Shown: positions 54,098 to 63,915, numbered from the stretch's first letter. The stretch: 64,000 nucleotides of DNA from Mangrovibacterium marinum (GCF_003046625.1 NZ_QAAD01000012.1:53994-117993), one strand, 5' to 3'. A program made the numbers and translations. The notes: a model not told the origin generated them from the letters alone.

Positions 54098-55888
54098 ATG
54101 CCCTACCTCATTAGCAACTACTCCATCAATGGGTTAAGCCTGTTTCTGCTTTTATCCGGCATCGCTGGGTTGATGGTTGCCTTGTTTTTGTACCGCTTTC
54201 GGGGCGCTCCGGGCGTTGTCTTTCTGGCCCTGCTACAAACGTCCATTGCGATTTGGACAATCTGCTATTTCTTCGAATACTCGGCGACCACAGCCAACCT
54301 AAAGCTACGCTGGTCGCAACTATCCTATCTGGGAATCACGTTCATTCCGGTTTGGTTTTATCTTTTTTCCATCAACTTTAAATCCCGCGAACACAAGGTA
54401 TCGGTGCGCATCAAACTCCCGCTAATAAGCGTTGCGCTAATGTTCATCGTATTGGTCTTTACCAACGACTGGCATCAGCTCCATTGGAAATCAATGACAA
54501 TCAACGAGCAGCACAACACGAGCATCTACCAATACGGACCGGCCTTTTGGCTACTTTATGTGTTTATCTACGGTTTTATCACGTTGGGACTTGTGAACAT
54601 GTTTCATTTCATCCGTCGCTACAGCAAACAAATCAACGAGTCCATCTGGCTATTGGTCGTCGCCTGCCTGATTCCCATCCTTGGGAATTTAATCTATGTT
54701 TTCAAGCTGAACCCCATTCCCGGCTTCGACTGGACACCGCTGTTTTTCTCCACAACAGGAGCCATCCTGATCTATGTGAATATCCGCTTTGGCTCTGTCG
54801 ATCTGATACCCTTTGCCCGCACTAAGTTGATTGACGCCATGAGCGATGGCTTCCTGCTCTGCGATCGCAATAACCGGGTTGCCGATATTAATACGAGTAT
54901 GCTCCAACTGGTTGGTCGTTCCAGAAAGGAACTACTCGGGCAACAGCTGATCGACTTGTTTCCGCAGCAAATTGAACTGATAAGCCGGCTAAGGCCGGAT
55001 GCCGATGCTGTTTCTGCCTCATTTTACGTACCTGGGAAAACGGACAAATGCTTTTATTCCTTCCGTTCCACGGCACTGTTCGACCGCAACCAAATGCTCT
55101 GCGGACAACTAATCATCGCCCGTGATATTACCACGATAAAAAGGCACGAGGAAACAATTATGGCAAGCAATGCCAAACTGCTTCGGGAAAACCAGGAAAA
55201 AGAAATGCTGATTGAAGATTTGGACAGCTTTGCCCACACCGTTGCCCACGATCTGAAGAATACCATTGGCTCCATTGTTGGCCTCTCGGAAATGATTGGT
55301 GCCGAAATTGAGGAGAACGAACTGACAGCAGCCAGCCAATATGCCGGGTTGATCAATAATTCGGCCCGCAAAACCCTTTATATCATGGACGAGCTATTGA
55401 CGCTGGCCACCGTCAGACAACAGGACATCACCAAAGAACGGGTTGATATGAATTTAATCGTTGATGAAGCCAAGACGCGTTTAAATGATTTGATTGCCGG
55501 CAGCCAGGCAAGCATCCTTGTTGACCGCCAACTTCCCGACATCCCGGGAATCTCCGCCTGGCTCGAGGAGGTATGGGTAAACTTTATCAGCAACGCCATA
55601 AAATACGGCGGAAAGCCACCCGTAATCCGTCTGGGTGCCGAACAGCTTTATGCCGAAGGAAAAATTAAATACTGGATCAAAGATAATGGCAGTGGCTTGT
55701 CGGCCGACGATCAGCATAAACTATTCACCAAATACACCCGTCTGGACGCAAACCACGCTGTAGGGACAGGTTTGGGCCTTTCAATCGTAAAACGGATTAT
55801 TGAAAAGCTGGGCGGCGAAACCGGCGTAATCAGCAACGCCATACCCGGCGAAGGCTGCCTGTTCTACTTCATTTTACCAACCGACTAG
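54098..55888 (+). CDS. Membrane sensor histidine kinase (7TM-PAS-HisKA-HATPase)
   Basis: A 596-residue kinase. Residues ~1-225 contain seven transmembrane helices of the 7TM histidine kinase N-terminal type. A PAS domain (~240-345) starts AMSDGFLLCDRNNRVADIN. The phospho-acceptor is His384 in HTVAHDLKNTIGSIVGLSE, and the ATPase domain has NFISNAIKYGG, IKDNGSGLS and GTGLGLSIVKRIIEKLGG. It should sense a membrane or ligand signal and phosphorylate a response regulator not encoded in this window. The gene stands alone, 28 bp after mntP, and converges with the helicase gene. Confidence 0.9.
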   Translation: MPYLISNYSINGLSLFLLLSGIAGLMVALFLYRFRGAPGVVFLALLQTSIAIWTICYFFEYSATTANLKLRWSQLSYLGITFIPVWFYLFSINFKSREHKVSVRIKLPLISVALMFIVLVFTNDWHQLHWKSMTINEQHNTSIYQYGPAFWLLYVFIYGFITLGLVNMFHFIRRYSKQINESIWLLVVACLIPILGNLIYVFKLNPIPGFDWTPLFFSTTGAILIYVNIRFGSVDLIPFARTKLIDAMSDGFLLCDRNNRVADINTSMLQLVGRSRKELLGQQLIDLFPQQIELISRLRPDADAVSASFYVPGKTDKCFYSFRSTALFDRNQMLCGQLIIARDITTIKRHEETIMASNAKLLRENQEKEMLIEDLDSFAHTVAHDLKNTIGSIVGLSEMIGAEIEENELTAASQYAGLINNSARKTLYIMDELLTLATVRQQDITKERVDMNLIVDEAKTRLNDLIAGSQASILVDRQLPDIPGISAWLEEVWVNFISNAIKYGGKPPVIRLGAEQLYAEGKIKYWIKDNGSGLSADDQHKLFTKYTRLDANHAVGTGLGLSIVKRIIEKLGGETGVISNAIPGEGCLFYFILPTD

Positions 55889-55894
55889 CCTGTC

Positions 55895-57223
55895 TTAGCG
55901 CCTACCCCGTCCCTTGCGAAACTTTTTGGTCTTCGACAGATGCTTCGGAGGATTGACCGGCTTGTATTTACTTTCGCCGGGCCGACGCTTTTTCTCATGA
56001 AATGCCCCCTTAAAAGTCGGATCTTCAGCTTTTTTCTGCCGGTCAATTTCCCGCAGTTGCTCCTGACTTTCAGCTTTTGGCGTTGCCGGAATTTCAACGT
56101 CCTCGGGAATTTCGCGTTCCGGAATCTCCATGCGTATAATCTGTTCTATTTTATATAGGTGGTACTCTTCAGCCGGATTGATCAAGGTGATCGCCTCGCC
56201 GTAATTATTGGCCCGGGCGGTACGCCCAATGCGATGCACATAATCCTCGTAGCGCTGCGGCAAATCAAAATTAATCACATGCGAAACCAAACTCACATCG
56301 AGGCCACGGGCCGAAACATCCGTTGAAATCAGAATCCGCACCTCCCCGTCTTTAAACGCATTAATGGCATTGATGCGGGTATTTTGCCCTTTATTGGAAT
56401 GCAGAATCCGTTTCTCGCCTTCGGTTTTGCGCTTAACGATCTTGAAAACACTTTCAGCATGTTCCTTGGTGCGTACAAAAATGATCACCCGACTGTAGGT
56501 TTCTTCATCGCGCAACAGGTGTTGAATCAGGTTTAACTTGGTGCGTATGTTGGGAACTTTGTAATACGACTGCTGCACCGATTGAGCGGGTGTTGCTGAT
56601 GGCGCAACCTCAACCCGTTCCGGGAAGTCCAAAAATTCGTGGCTCATCTCTTCAACCTTTTCGTTGAAAGTTGCCGAGAACAAGAGGTTTTGGCGCTTCA
56701 CGGGAATAATTTCGAGCAACTTCCGAATTTGGGGCATAAAGCCCATATCCAGCATCCGATCTGCTTCGTCGATCACCAGGGTTTTTATTTTTTTAAAGGA
56801 AACCGCTCCGGCCTGGTACAAATCGAGCAGTCGTCCGGGCGTAGCCACCAGGATATCGATTCCCGGTTCAATCAACTCGGCATGTTTGGTCCAGCCAATA
56901 CCGCCATACACAGCCGCATGCCGGATGTTGCTGTAAGTGGTCAACTCCTCAATGTCCTCGCCAACCTGAATTGAAAGCTCACGTGTTGGCACTAGAATCA
57001 ATGCCCGCGGATCTTCACCTTCGGCTTTCACCAGTTTCATAAACAGCGGAAGCAGGTACGCGGCTGTTTTTCCGGTTCCGGTTTGAGCGATACCCAGTAC
57101 ATCAACACCGGAACGAATCATCGGGATCGCTTTCTCCTGAATCGGTGTTGGTTGTTCGAAGCCGATCTCTGCGAGGGCTTTCAAAATTGATTTATTGACT
57201 TTTAGATCTTCGAAAGTTGTCAT
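55895..57223 (-). CDS. DEAD-box RNA helicase (RhlE-like)
   Basis: A 442-residue ATP-dependent RNA helicase with all motifs: Q motif (QPTPIQ), motif I AQTGTGKT (46-53), Ia PTRELSIQV, Ib TPGR, motif II DEAD (152-155), motif III FSATF, and C-terminal motifs STDVSARGLDV and HRIGRTAR. The last ~60 residues are basic (RRPGESKYKPVNPPKHLSKTKKFRKGRGRR), suited to RNA binding, as in RhlE. It likely works in ribosome assembly or RNA turnover. Its promoter -7 box lies only five bases before the ATG, so its mRNA may be leaderless. Confidence 0.93.
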   Translation of the reverse strand: MTTFEDLKVNKSILKALAEIGFEQPTPIQEKAIPMIRSGVDVLGIAQTGTGKTAAYLLPLFMKLVKAEGEDPRALILVPTRELSIQVGEDIEELTTYSNIRHAAVYGGIGWTKHAELIEPGIDILVATPGRLLDLYQAGAVSFKKIKTLVIDEADRMLDMGFMPQIRKLLEIIPVKRQNLLFSATFNEKVEEMSHEFLDFPERVEVAPSATPAQSVQQSYYKVPNIRTKLNLIQHLLRDEETYSRVIIFVRTKEHAESVFKIVKRKTEGEKRILHSNKGQNTRINAINAFKDGEVRILISTDVSARGLDVSLVSHVINFDLPQRYEDYVHRIGRTARANNYGEAITLINPAEEYHLYKIEQIIRMEIPEREIPEDVEIPATPKAESQEQLREIDRQKKAEDPTFKGAFHEKKRRPGESKYKPVNPPKHLSKTKKFRKGRGRR

Positions 57224-57227
57224 GCTG

Positions 57228-57258
57228 CAAAGATATATGCAAAAATTGATATGCGAAA
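57228..57258 (-). promoter_or_regulatory. Putative promoter for the DEAD-box helicase, predicting a leaderless mRNA
   Basis: Minus-strand TATCTTTG (57228-57235) is an excellent -7 box, and TTTC lies 19 bp upstream in the -33 position. The -7 box ends four bases before the ATG at 57223, so transcription would start at or next to the A of the start codon. Confidence 0.55.
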
Positions 57259-57266
57259 CTGCGGTC

Positions 57267-58373
57267 TCAGTTCAGGCGATACATTTTACCGGGCAAACTC
57301 AATACTAAACCGTTAAACTCGAGATTGAGCAATAAGGAAGACACTTTTCCCATCGGCATATTCACCTTTTGACACAGCTGATCGATATAAACCGGCTCGT
57401 TCGTCAAACTATTCAACAGCTGCTGTTCGTCAGTGGTTAGCTCAACAAACAACTGTTTTTGGATATGAGATGACTTTGCTTTCGATTTCTCCCAGCCCAT
57501 AAAATACTCCAGATCGGACAAGCTTTGGATCAGACAAGCCTTATTCTGCTGAATCAACTCATTGCATCCCTGCGAAAACGGATCAGCAATGCGTCCGGGA
57601 ACGGCAAACACATCGCGGTTGTACGATCCGGCAATATCGGCAGTTACCAACGCGCCGCCCTTTGCTGCCGACTCCACAACAATGGTCGCATCGGCCAGGC
57701 CGGCAACGATCCTGTTTCGCCGCAAAAAATTATTCCGATCCAATTTGGTCTGGCTCAAAAAATCGGTTATCACGCCTCCCTGTACCAACATGCGCTCAGC
57801 CAGCGAGCGATGTAAGGCGGGGTAAATTGTATCCAGCCCATGAGCCAGCACGCCCCAGGTTGGCACGCCATGCTGTAGGCAGGCTTTATGTCCGGCCGAG
57901 TCGATGCCATAAGCCAAGCCACTTACAACCGTATAACCGCCCCGCTCGGCCATGGCAGCAACAAGCTCATCGCACACCTTTTTGCCATAGTCGGTGGCAT
58001 TTCGCGTGCCAACGATCGCGACAATTTTCTCACTGTTCCAGGCAATGTTTCCTTTGGAGAACAACACCAACGGTGCGTCGACACAACGTTTTAAGCGGCC
58101 TGGATAATCGGAGTCCCAATAGCAGGTGGTTTTGATTTTATATTTGTTCAGAAACTCAAGCTCTTTCCGGCCGCGCTCCAAATCGCGGTGTTCAACAATA
58201 TTTCGGGCCAGAACAGCACCAATTCCGGGAACTTTCAGAAGCATCCTTTCGCTCGCCTCAAAAATTGCCTGGACACTTCCCATATAGGCAATCAACTTTT
58301 TGGCATTGATGCAGCCAATGCCGGGAATTAACGATAAGGCGATATGATATGGCAACTGATTGAGCTCGGACAT
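57267..58373 (-). CDS. dprA: DNA-processing protein DprA/Smf
   Basis: A 368-residue protein. An N-terminal helix-hairpin-helix/SAM region (LIPGIGCINAKKLIAYMG, VPGIGAVLARNIVEH) precedes the Rossmann-like core with VAIVGTRNATDYGKK, VSGLAYGIDSAGH, and SQTKLDRNNFLRRNRIVAGLADATIVVESA, diagnostic for DprA. The C-terminal ~70 residues are a winged helix (DprA-WH, DQLCQKVNMPMGKVSSLLLNLEFNG). It loads RecA onto incoming single-stranded DNA in transformation. Confidence 0.93.
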   Translation of the reverse strand: MSELNQLPYHIALSLIPGIGCINAKKLIAYMGSVQAIFEASERMLLKVPGIGAVLARNIVEHRDLERGRKELEFLNKYKIKTTCYWDSDYPGRLKRCVDAPLVLFSKGNIAWNSEKIVAIVGTRNATDYGKKVCDELVAAMAERGGYTVVSGLAYGIDSAGHKACLQHGVPTWGVLAHGLDTIYPALHRSLAERMLVQGGVITDFLSQTKLDRNNFLRRNRIVAGLADATIVVESAAKGGALVTADIAGSYNRDVFAVPGRIADPFSQGCNELIQQNKACLIQSLSDLEYFMGWEKSKAKSSHIQKQLFVELTTDEQQLLNSLTNEPVYIDQLCQKVNMPMGKVSSLLLNLEFNGLVLSLPGKMYRLN

Positions 58374-58424
58374 CCTGAAAAGCTTTCAGTTAAGGTAAAG
58401 CTTTTCACGACAAATGACAAGAGG

Positions 58425-58871
58425 TTAATGTTTTAACATCACATTTAAGTCGCGTTCAATCATCGCTACCTCGTCCTTACTAAGGCCCATCAGACTAACT
58501 TCGGGGTATTCGGCAATTCCCTTACTGGTTTTTATGGCCAGATACAGATCGGCCAACGCCCCCATCCGCTTGATTTTCGCAAAATAAAGCAGGCTTTTGT
58601 CAAACTCGATCGACCGGTAGTCCTTTCCAAAAATCGAAAGAATGGGGTAATAACGCAGCAGGATCTTGCCGCTATCAGAACAATAGTAGATGTAATTCAC
58701 ATTGGCAAACTGAAATGCAAAGAAGAACAGTACATCAACCCCTGCGAATATTCCAAACACCAGCATATTGTCTCTCCATGCAAAAAACAGGGTAACCAAA
58801 ACCAGCACCAGCATGCTCAGGTTAAAAATACGTTTGATCTTTGCTACCCGTTTTTTATTCGATATCTCCAT
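58425..58871 (-). CDS. Two-helix membrane protein of unknown function
   Basis: A 148-residue protein. A short basic N-terminus is followed by two transmembrane helices (IFNLSMLVLVLVTLFFAW and NMLVFGIFAGVDVLFFFAFQF), then a ~90-residue soluble domain that looks like a PH-like fold with regular strands (KILLRYYPIL...YRSIEFDKSLLYFAKI). I chose ATG 58871 (MEISNKKR); the upstream open frame to 59036 runs into the aroB promoter and has no support. It is divergent from aroB. No function is recognised. Confidence 0.65.
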   Translation of the reverse strand: MEISNKKRVAKIKRIFNLSMLVLVLVTLFFAWRDNMLVFGIFAGVDVLFFFAFQFANVNYIYYCSDSGKILLRYYPILSIFGKDYRSIEFDKSLLYFAKIKRMGALADLYLAIKTSKGIAEYPEVSLMGLSKDEVAMIERDLNVMLKH

Positions 58872-58937
58872 TTTACTTTTGATTTGTAAATAATTGCCTC
58901 CGATTGCTTTTAAATTCTCGAGGCTCCTATTTTTTTT

Positions 58938-58945
58938 TAACTTTG
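58938..58945 (+). promoter_or_regulatory. Putative -7 box for aroB
   Basis: TAACTTTG matches TAnnTTTG, preceded by a T-rich tract, and lies 20 bp before the ATG at 58966. No good -33 box is seen. Confidence 0.5.
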
Positions 58946-58965
58946 CGGCACCAAAAACTGAGGCG

Positions 58966-60036
58966 ATGACAGCATCAAAAATACATTCTAATATTATCTT
59001 TTCCCAACAGATCGAAACCGAACTGGCGAAAATCATTGGCTCGTATCCGGCCGGGAAAGTATTCTTATTAACGGAAGAAATTCCCGCAAAGTTGTGCTTA
59101 CCACTTATTCAATCGTTAATTGACCAATACAACATTCGTTCAGTTACCATTCAGGGTGGTGAAAACAACAAATCAATCAGATCGGTTGAGAAGGTATGGG
59201 AGATGTTATCGAAGCACGGTGCGGATCGCAAATCACTGCTCATCAACATTGGTGGCGGTATGCTGACCGACTTGGGGGGCTTTGCCGCTTCAACCTTCAA
59301 ACGCGGAATGGCCTTTGTGAACATCCCCACCACGCTTTTGTCGCAGGTCGACGCGTCGATTGGTGGGAAAACAGGCATCAACTTCAACGGTTTGAAAAAC
59401 GAAATCGGTGTTTTCAACGAACCCGATGCGGTGATCATCAACACCAACTTTCTGAAAACAATCGATGGCGACAACTTCCTCTCGGGCTATGCCGAAATGC
59501 TGAAACACGGCCTCATTAAAAGCCCGGAGCATTGGGACGAATTGATGCAATACGACCTGAACAACATCAATTATGAATCGCTCCAAGAAATTATTGCACA
59601 CTCGGTGGCCGTAAAAGAGTGGCATGTTTTGAACGATCTGACCGAGAAAAACATTCGGAAGGCTTTGAACTTTGGTCACACAGTTGGTCATGCCTTTGAG
59701 AGTTACGCGCTGCATGAAGGCCGCCCTATTTTGCACGGACACGCGGTGGTGTACGGAATGATTGCCGAGCTTTACCTTTCGGCAAAAAAATGTGGTTTTA
59801 GTGAGCAACTCCTGCAGTCCATTTCAGTTTGGATGCTGCAAAAATACGGTAAGTTCGAGATCAGCAAAGCCGACTACGAAGCACTATACGAGTTGATGAC
59901 TCACGACAAAAAGAACGAGGGTAACCGCATCAACTTCACCCTTATTCCAACGATTGGCCAGGTTGAAATTAACCAGGATTGCCCCAAAGAACTGATTTTT
60001 GAAGCACTGGATCTTTACCGCCAGCTAAGCATTTAA
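58966..60036 (+). CDS. aroB: 3-dehydroquinate synthase
   Basis: A 356-residue NAD-dependent lyase that converts DAHP to 3-dehydroquinate, the second step of the shikimate pathway. Conserved stretches: GGENNKSIRSVEKVWEML, LINIGGGMLTDLGGFAASTFKRG (NAD site), IPTTLLSQVDASIGGKTGINF, SGYAEMLKHGLI and NFGHTVGHAFE (metal-binding His). I chose ATG 58966 (MTASKIH), which sits just downstream of a -7 box; the frame extends upstream to 58894 without support. aroA follows 24 bp later, so the two shikimate genes form an operon. Confidence 0.94.
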   Translation: MTASKIHSNIIFSQQIETELAKIIGSYPAGKVFLLTEEIPAKLCLPLIQSLIDQYNIRSVTIQGGENNKSIRSVEKVWEMLSKHGADRKSLLINIGGGMLTDLGGFAASTFKRGMAFVNIPTTLLSQVDASIGGKTGINFNGLKNEIGVFNEPDAVIINTNFLKTIDGDNFLSGYAEMLKHGLIKSPEHWDELMQYDLNNINYESLQEIIAHSVAVKEWHVLNDLTEKNIRKALNFGHTVGHAFESYALHEGRPILHGHAVVYGMIAELYLSAKKCGFSEQLLQSISVWMLQKYGKFEISKADYEALYELMTHDKKNEGNRINFTLIPTIGQVEINQDCPKELIFEALDLYRQLSI

Positions 60037-60060
60037 TTCATTATTGCAGATTTGACGACT

Positions 60061-61290
60061 ATGAAATTTCAAGTTTCCAAACAAGATAAAAAGGTTTACG
60101 GCACCATCAATCTGCCGGCCTCCAAGAGTATTGCCAACCGGGCATTAATCATTCACGCGCTGAGCTACAGCCCTTACGAAATTCAAAACCTTTCGGACAG
60201 CGACGACACCAAAGTACTGAAAAAGGTTTTGGAGTCGAACACCAATTTGTTCGACATTGGTCATGCCGGCACAGCCATGCGTTTTTTAACCGCCTTTCTT
60301 TCGCAAATTGTTGGCGAGTGGGTCGTTACCGGATCCGAGCGCATGAAACAACGCCCGATAAAAGTGTTGGTTGATGCACTGAACGAACTGGGCGCGAAAA
60401 TCGAATACGTCGAAAATGAAGGCTTCCCGCCTTTGCGTATTTTTGGCTCCCACCTAAAAGGAAAGATTCTGGAACTGGATGGCAGCATTAGCAGCCAGTA
60501 TATCTCGGCCTTGCTGATGATTGCTCCGACTTTGGAAGATGGCCTAACGCTGCGTCTGAAAAACCGCATCACCTCGCGTTCCTATATCGAAATGACTTTA
60601 AAGTTGATGAAGCAGTTCGGTGTTGACGCCATTTTTAAAGGCAACGAAATCCGCATTCCCCAACAGCCATACAAGCCAATTGAGTACACCGTTGAAGGCG
60701 ACTGGTCGGGAGCTTCGTACTGGTACGAAATCCTGTCGTTAGCTGACGAAGGCGAGATAAAATTGCCGAATCTCCACCTGATCAGCTTGCAGGGCGACTG
60801 CAACATTGCACCTTGGTTTAAGCCTTTTGGCGTTGAGAGCGAGCTTTACGACGGTGGTATCATCATCCGTAAAACGGCCAACATTCAACCCAAAAAACTG
60901 AATCTGGACTTCCTCGAAAACCCGGATATTGCCCAAACAATGGCTGTATTGTGCGTGATGAAAGGCGTTCCGTTCCATTTCACCGGTTTGGAAACCTTGA
61001 AGATTAAAGAAACAAACAGAATTGCGGCCCTTCAAAACGAGTTAGCCAAGTTCGGCGCTCAGTTAACCGAGCCACAACACGGCGAATTGGCTTGGGATGG
61101 CAGCTTACCATTTAAAAAACAGGAAGTTCCATTCATCTCAACCTATCACGATCACCGTATGGCGCTGGCTTTTGCCCCGGCGGCTTTCTTCGGCACCGTT
61201 GAGATTGACGACGCCATGGTTGTTACCAAATCCTATCCGGCTTATTACGAAGATTTAAAATTGGTTGGCTTCGAAGTGAAAGAAGCTTAA
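60061..61290 (+). CDS. aroA: 3-phosphoshikimate 1-carboxyvinyltransferase (EPSP synthase)
   Basis: A 409-residue enzyme that joins shikimate 3-phosphate and PEP. It has the LPASKSIANRALI substrate loop near the N-terminus, DIGHAGTAMRFLTAFLSQ, SSQYISALLMIAP, LKIKETNRIAALQNELAKFG and YHDHRMALAFAPAA near the C-terminus. Length is slightly below the usual ~427 residues. The loop residue pattern GTAMRF resembles class II-like enzymes (E. coli has GNAGTAMRPL). I chose ATG 60061; a TTG three codons upstream is possible. It lies 24 bp after aroB and ends at a terminator. Confidence 0.92.
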   Translation: MKFQVSKQDKKVYGTINLPASKSIANRALIIHALSYSPYEIQNLSDSDDTKVLKKVLESNTNLFDIGHAGTAMRFLTAFLSQIVGEWVVTGSERMKQRPIKVLVDALNELGAKIEYVENEGFPPLRIFGSHLKGKILELDGSISSQYISALLMIAPTLEDGLTLRLKNRITSRSYIEMTLKLMKQFGVDAIFKGNEIRIPQQPYKPIEYTVEGDWSGASYWYEILSLADEGEIKLPNLHLISLQGDCNIAPWFKPFGVESELYDGGIIIRKTANIQPKKLNLDFLENPDIAQTMAVLCVMKGVPFHFTGLETLKIKETNRIAALQNELAKFGAQLTEPQHGELAWDGSLPFKKQEVPFISTYHDHRMALAFAPAAFFGTVEIDDAMVVTKSYPAYYEDLKLVGFEVKEA

Positions 61291-61310
61291 GATTTACATC
61301 AACATATACA

Positions 61311-61348
61311 AAAGAGGCTCTGGAAATTCATTTCACAGCCTCTTTTTC
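61311..61348 (+). terminator. Terminator of the aroB-aroA operon
   Basis: Nine-bp stem AAAGAGGCT/AGCCTCTTT (61311-61319 with 61337-61345), partly extended through CTG/CAG-like bases, followed by T's. It lies 20 bp after the aroA stop. Confidence 0.85.
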
Positions 61349-61462
61349 TGTGAAAATCTTACCACCCAGAGGCGGTCGATATCTGGTTTTGATTAGATGT
61401 GGCACAACACCCCGACAACTTCTGAGAACAAGGACAACAGCATCGTCGAAAAATTACCATTT
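61344..61462 (-). repeat. Dispersed intergenic repeat, copy R4 (inverted)
   Basis: Read on the minus strand it matches R2: ATTTTTCGACGATGCTGTTG, CCTTGT, AGTTGTCGGGG, TCTAATCAAAACCAG, CCTCTGGGTGG and TTTTCACAGAAAAA. It occupies most of the gap between the aroA terminator and the tadA stop. Confidence 0.8.
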
Positions 61463-61478
61463 ATAATCAACAACCGGA

Positions 61479-61925
61479 TTAGCGTCGTTCCTGAAAGAAA
61501 GCAGTCATTAGATCGGCGCAGTCGTCGGCCATCACTCCGGCAACCACATCTGTTTTCGGATGAAGTCCTTTTGGTGCAAATTTGCTAAACCCCCTTTTAT
61601 CGTCGCTGGCACCATACACTAATTTCCCGAGCTGTGCCCAGCCTAAGGCCCCGGCGCACATCACACAAGGCTCCAGCGTAACGTAAAGCGTACACTCATT
61701 TAAATATTTTCCACCAAGCAAATTAGCGGCTGCCGTTACAGCCTGCATCTCGGCATGAGCCGTCACATCGGTCAAGGTTTCGGTCAGGTTATGAGCACGA
61801 GCAATAATCCTATTATTGGCAACAACGACTGCCCCCACGGGCACCTCGCCTTTTTCGTAGGCCAGTTGGGCTTCCTGAAACGCGCGCTTCATAAAGTATA
61901 CATCATCAAAGAGCTGCATCATCAA
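61479..61925 (-). CDS. tadA: tRNA-specific adenosine deaminase
   Basis: A 148-residue zinc-dependent deaminase. The active-site motif is HAEM with His57 and Glu59, and the zinc cysteines are in PCVMCAGAL (Cys87 and Cys90). The N-terminus AFQEAQLAYEKGEVPVGAVVV and the C-terminal MTAFFQERR match TadA/guanine deaminase relatives. It converts A34 to inosine in tRNA-Arg. Three successive ATG codons begin the gene, so the exact start is uncertain by two residues. It is divergent from aspS. Confidence 0.9.
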   Translation of the reverse strand: MMMQLFDDVYFMKRAFQEAQLAYEKGEVPVGAVVVANNRIIARAHNLTETLTDVTAHAEMQAVTAAANLLGGKYLNECTLYVTLEPCVMCAGALGWAQLGKLVYGASDDKRGFSKFAPKGLHPKTDVVAGVMADDCADLMTAFFQERR

Positions 61926-61976
61926 ATCAATTCAATATTAATGACAAACCTACCAATTTAATTGCTAAAAACTGTT

Positions 61977-61984
61977 TATTTTTG
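61977..61984 (+). promoter_or_regulatory. Putative -7 box for aspS
   Basis: TATTTTTG matches TAnnTTTG, 26 bp before the aspS ATG at 62011. The -33 element is not obvious. Confidence 0.45.
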
Positions 61985-62010
61985 CAGGCAAACAAAAAGA
62001 ATCGACCATT

Positions 62011-63768
62011 ATGTACAGAACGCACACCTGTGGTGAACTTCGTATTGAAGATCAGGCTAAGGAAATTACACTGGCCGGATGGGTACAACGCAAACGCGAA
62101 TTAGGCGGAATGACTTTCGTAGATTTACGCGACCGTTTTGGGATCACCCAACTGGTTTTTGACGAGAACTCATCAGCAGAGCTGAAAGAAAATATTAAGA
62201 AACTGGGCCGCGAATTTGTCATCCAGGTAACCGGTATTGTTCGCGAACGAAGCAGCAAAAATAAAAATATCGCTACCGGCGACATCGAAATTGAAGTGAC
62301 CAAACTTACTATTTTAAGTCCTTCGGCGGTGCCTCCGTTTACGATCGAAGACGAAAGCGATGGTGGTGACGACATCCGGATGAAATACCGTTATCTGGAC
62401 TTGCGCCGCAACCCGGTTCGCGAAAACCTGATTCTGCGTTCGAAAATGGCTCACGAAATACGCAGCTACCTGAACGAACGTGAATTTATTGAAACGGAAA
62501 CACCGGTTTTGATGAAATCGACTCCCGAGGGAGCCCGCGACTTTGTTGTACCTTCGAGATTAAATCCAGGCGAGTTTTACGCTCTTCCCCAGTCACCGCA
62601 GATCTTCAAACAATTGTTAATGGTTGCCGGCTTCGACCGCTACTACCAGATTGTAAAATGTTTCCGCGACGAAGACTTGCGTGCCGACCGTCAACCCGAG
62701 TTTACGCAGATCGACTGCGAGATGTCCTTCGTAGATCAGGAAGATGTTTTAAACTTATTTGAAGGACTGACAAAGTCTCTTTTCAAAACAACGAAAAATA
62801 TTGAAGTAGGTGATTTCCTTCGCATGCCTTACTCGGAAGCCATGTCGAAATACGGATCCGACAAACCGGACATTCGCTTCGAAATGCTGATCAACGACAT
62901 TTCACAAATCGTTAAAGGAAAAGATTTTAAAGTTTTTGATGACGCTGAATTCATCGGTGCAATCTGTGCCAAAGGATGCGCCGAATATACCCGCAAACAG
63001 CTAGATGCCTTAACCAATTGGGTGAAACGCCCGCAAATTGGGGCTAAAGGAATGGTTTACCTGAAGTGCAACGCCGATGGCAGCCTGAAATCATCAGTCG
63101 ACAAGTTCTATGGTGAAGAAGACCTGAAACTGTGGGCTAAAGCTTGCGGAGCTGAAGCCGGCGACTTGATTTTGGTTCTTTCGGGCGATCATGACAAAAC
63201 ATTGAAAGCCTTGGGTGAACTTCGTCTGGAAATGGCGAACCAACTGAATTTGCGCGACAAGAATACATTTGCACCGCTTTGGGTTGTGGACTTCCCGCTG
63301 TTGGAATGGGACGACGAAACCCAGCGTTATTACGCCATGCACCACCCGTTTACGGCTCCCAAACCCGAAGATATTCCCTTGCTGGACACTGATCCGGGTA
63401 AAGTTCGCGCTAATGCTTACGACCTGGTTATTAACGGTGTTGAAATCGGCGGTGGTTCAGTCCGGATCTTTAACTCGGACTTGCAAGCTAAAATGTTCGA
63501 TTTGCTCGGCTTCACAAAAGAATCAGCTGAAGCGCAGTTCGGATTCCTGATGAGTGCCTTCAAATACGGAGCACCACCGCACGCCGGTATTGCCTTTGGA
63601 TTCGACCGTTTGGTGTCGTTATTCTGCGGTCTCGATAGCATCCGCGACACCATTGCTTTCCCGAAAAACAACTCGGGACGCGACGTAATGAACGATGCTC
63701 CCTCGCCAATTGCAGATGCTCAATTGGATGAGCTGAACATCAAACTAGACGTCAAAGAGAACGAATAG
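62011..63768 (+). CDS. aspS: Aspartyl-tRNA synthetase
   Basis: A 585-residue class IIb synthetase. The N-terminal OB-fold anticodon domain begins [40 protein letters not shown]. Motif 2 is visible in [30 protein letters not shown], and motif 3 in [21 protein letters not shown] insertion domain (~290-410) marks the bacterial type. The length is typical for bacterial AspRS. Whether it is discriminating or charges tRNA-Asn as well cannot be decided here. A terminator follows 24 bp after the stop. Confidence 0.96.
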   Translation: MYRTHTCGELRIEDQAKEITLAGWVQRKRELGGMTFVDLRDRFGITQLVFDENSSAELKENIKKLGREFVIQVTGIVRERSSKNKNIATGDIEIEVTKLTILSPSAVPPFTIEDESDGGDDIRMKYRYLDLRRNPVRENLILRSKMAHEIRSYLNEREFIETETPVLMKSTPEGARDFVVPSRLNPGEFYALPQSPQIFKQLLMVAGFDRYYQIVKCFRDEDLRADRQPEFTQIDCEMSFVDQEDVLNLFEGLTKSLFKTTKNIEVGDFLRMPYSEAMSKYGSDKPDIRFEMLINDISQIVKGKDFKVFDDAEFIGAICAKGCAEYTRKQLDALTNWVKRPQIGAKGMVYLKCNADGSLKSSVDKFYGEEDLKLWAKACGAEAGDLILVLSGDHDKTLKALGELRLEMANQLNLRDKNTFAPLWVVDFPLLEWDDETQRYYAMHHPFTAPKPEDIPLLDTDPGKVRANAYDLVINGVEIGGGSVRIFNSDLQAKMFDLLGFTKESAEAQFGFLMSAFKYGAPPHAGIAFGFDRLVSLFCGLDSIRDTIAFPKNNSGRDVMNDAPSPIADAQLDELNIKLDVKENE

Positions 63769-63792
63769 ATCATTCATTTCGATATGAACAAA

Positions 63793-63816
63793 GGGAGCCC
63801 TACAGCTCCCTTTTTT
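63793..63816 (+). terminator. Rho-independent terminator of aspS
   Basis: GGGAGC-CCTACA-GCTCCC hairpin (63793-63798 with 63805-63810) followed by six T. It lies 24 bp past the aspS stop. Confidence 0.93.
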
Positions 63817-63820
63817 ATTC

Positions 63821-63915
63821 TTTCTGAAAGTCTTACCCTCAGAGGCGCTGCCTCGCAATGCCAATAACTGTTTTTGACAAGAGCTGGAACGACAACCCGA
63901 CAACTGTATCCGTCT
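63821..63915 (-). repeat. Dispersed intergenic repeat, copy R5 (inverted)
   Basis: Matches the R2/R3 family on the minus strand: AGTTGTCGGGTTGTCG, a CAAAAACAG-like segment followed by TTATTGGCATTGC, GCCTCTGAGGG and ACTTTCAG. It comes directly after the aspS terminator, like R4 after the aroA terminator. The remaining bases to 64000 hold no recognisable gene. Confidence 0.7.
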
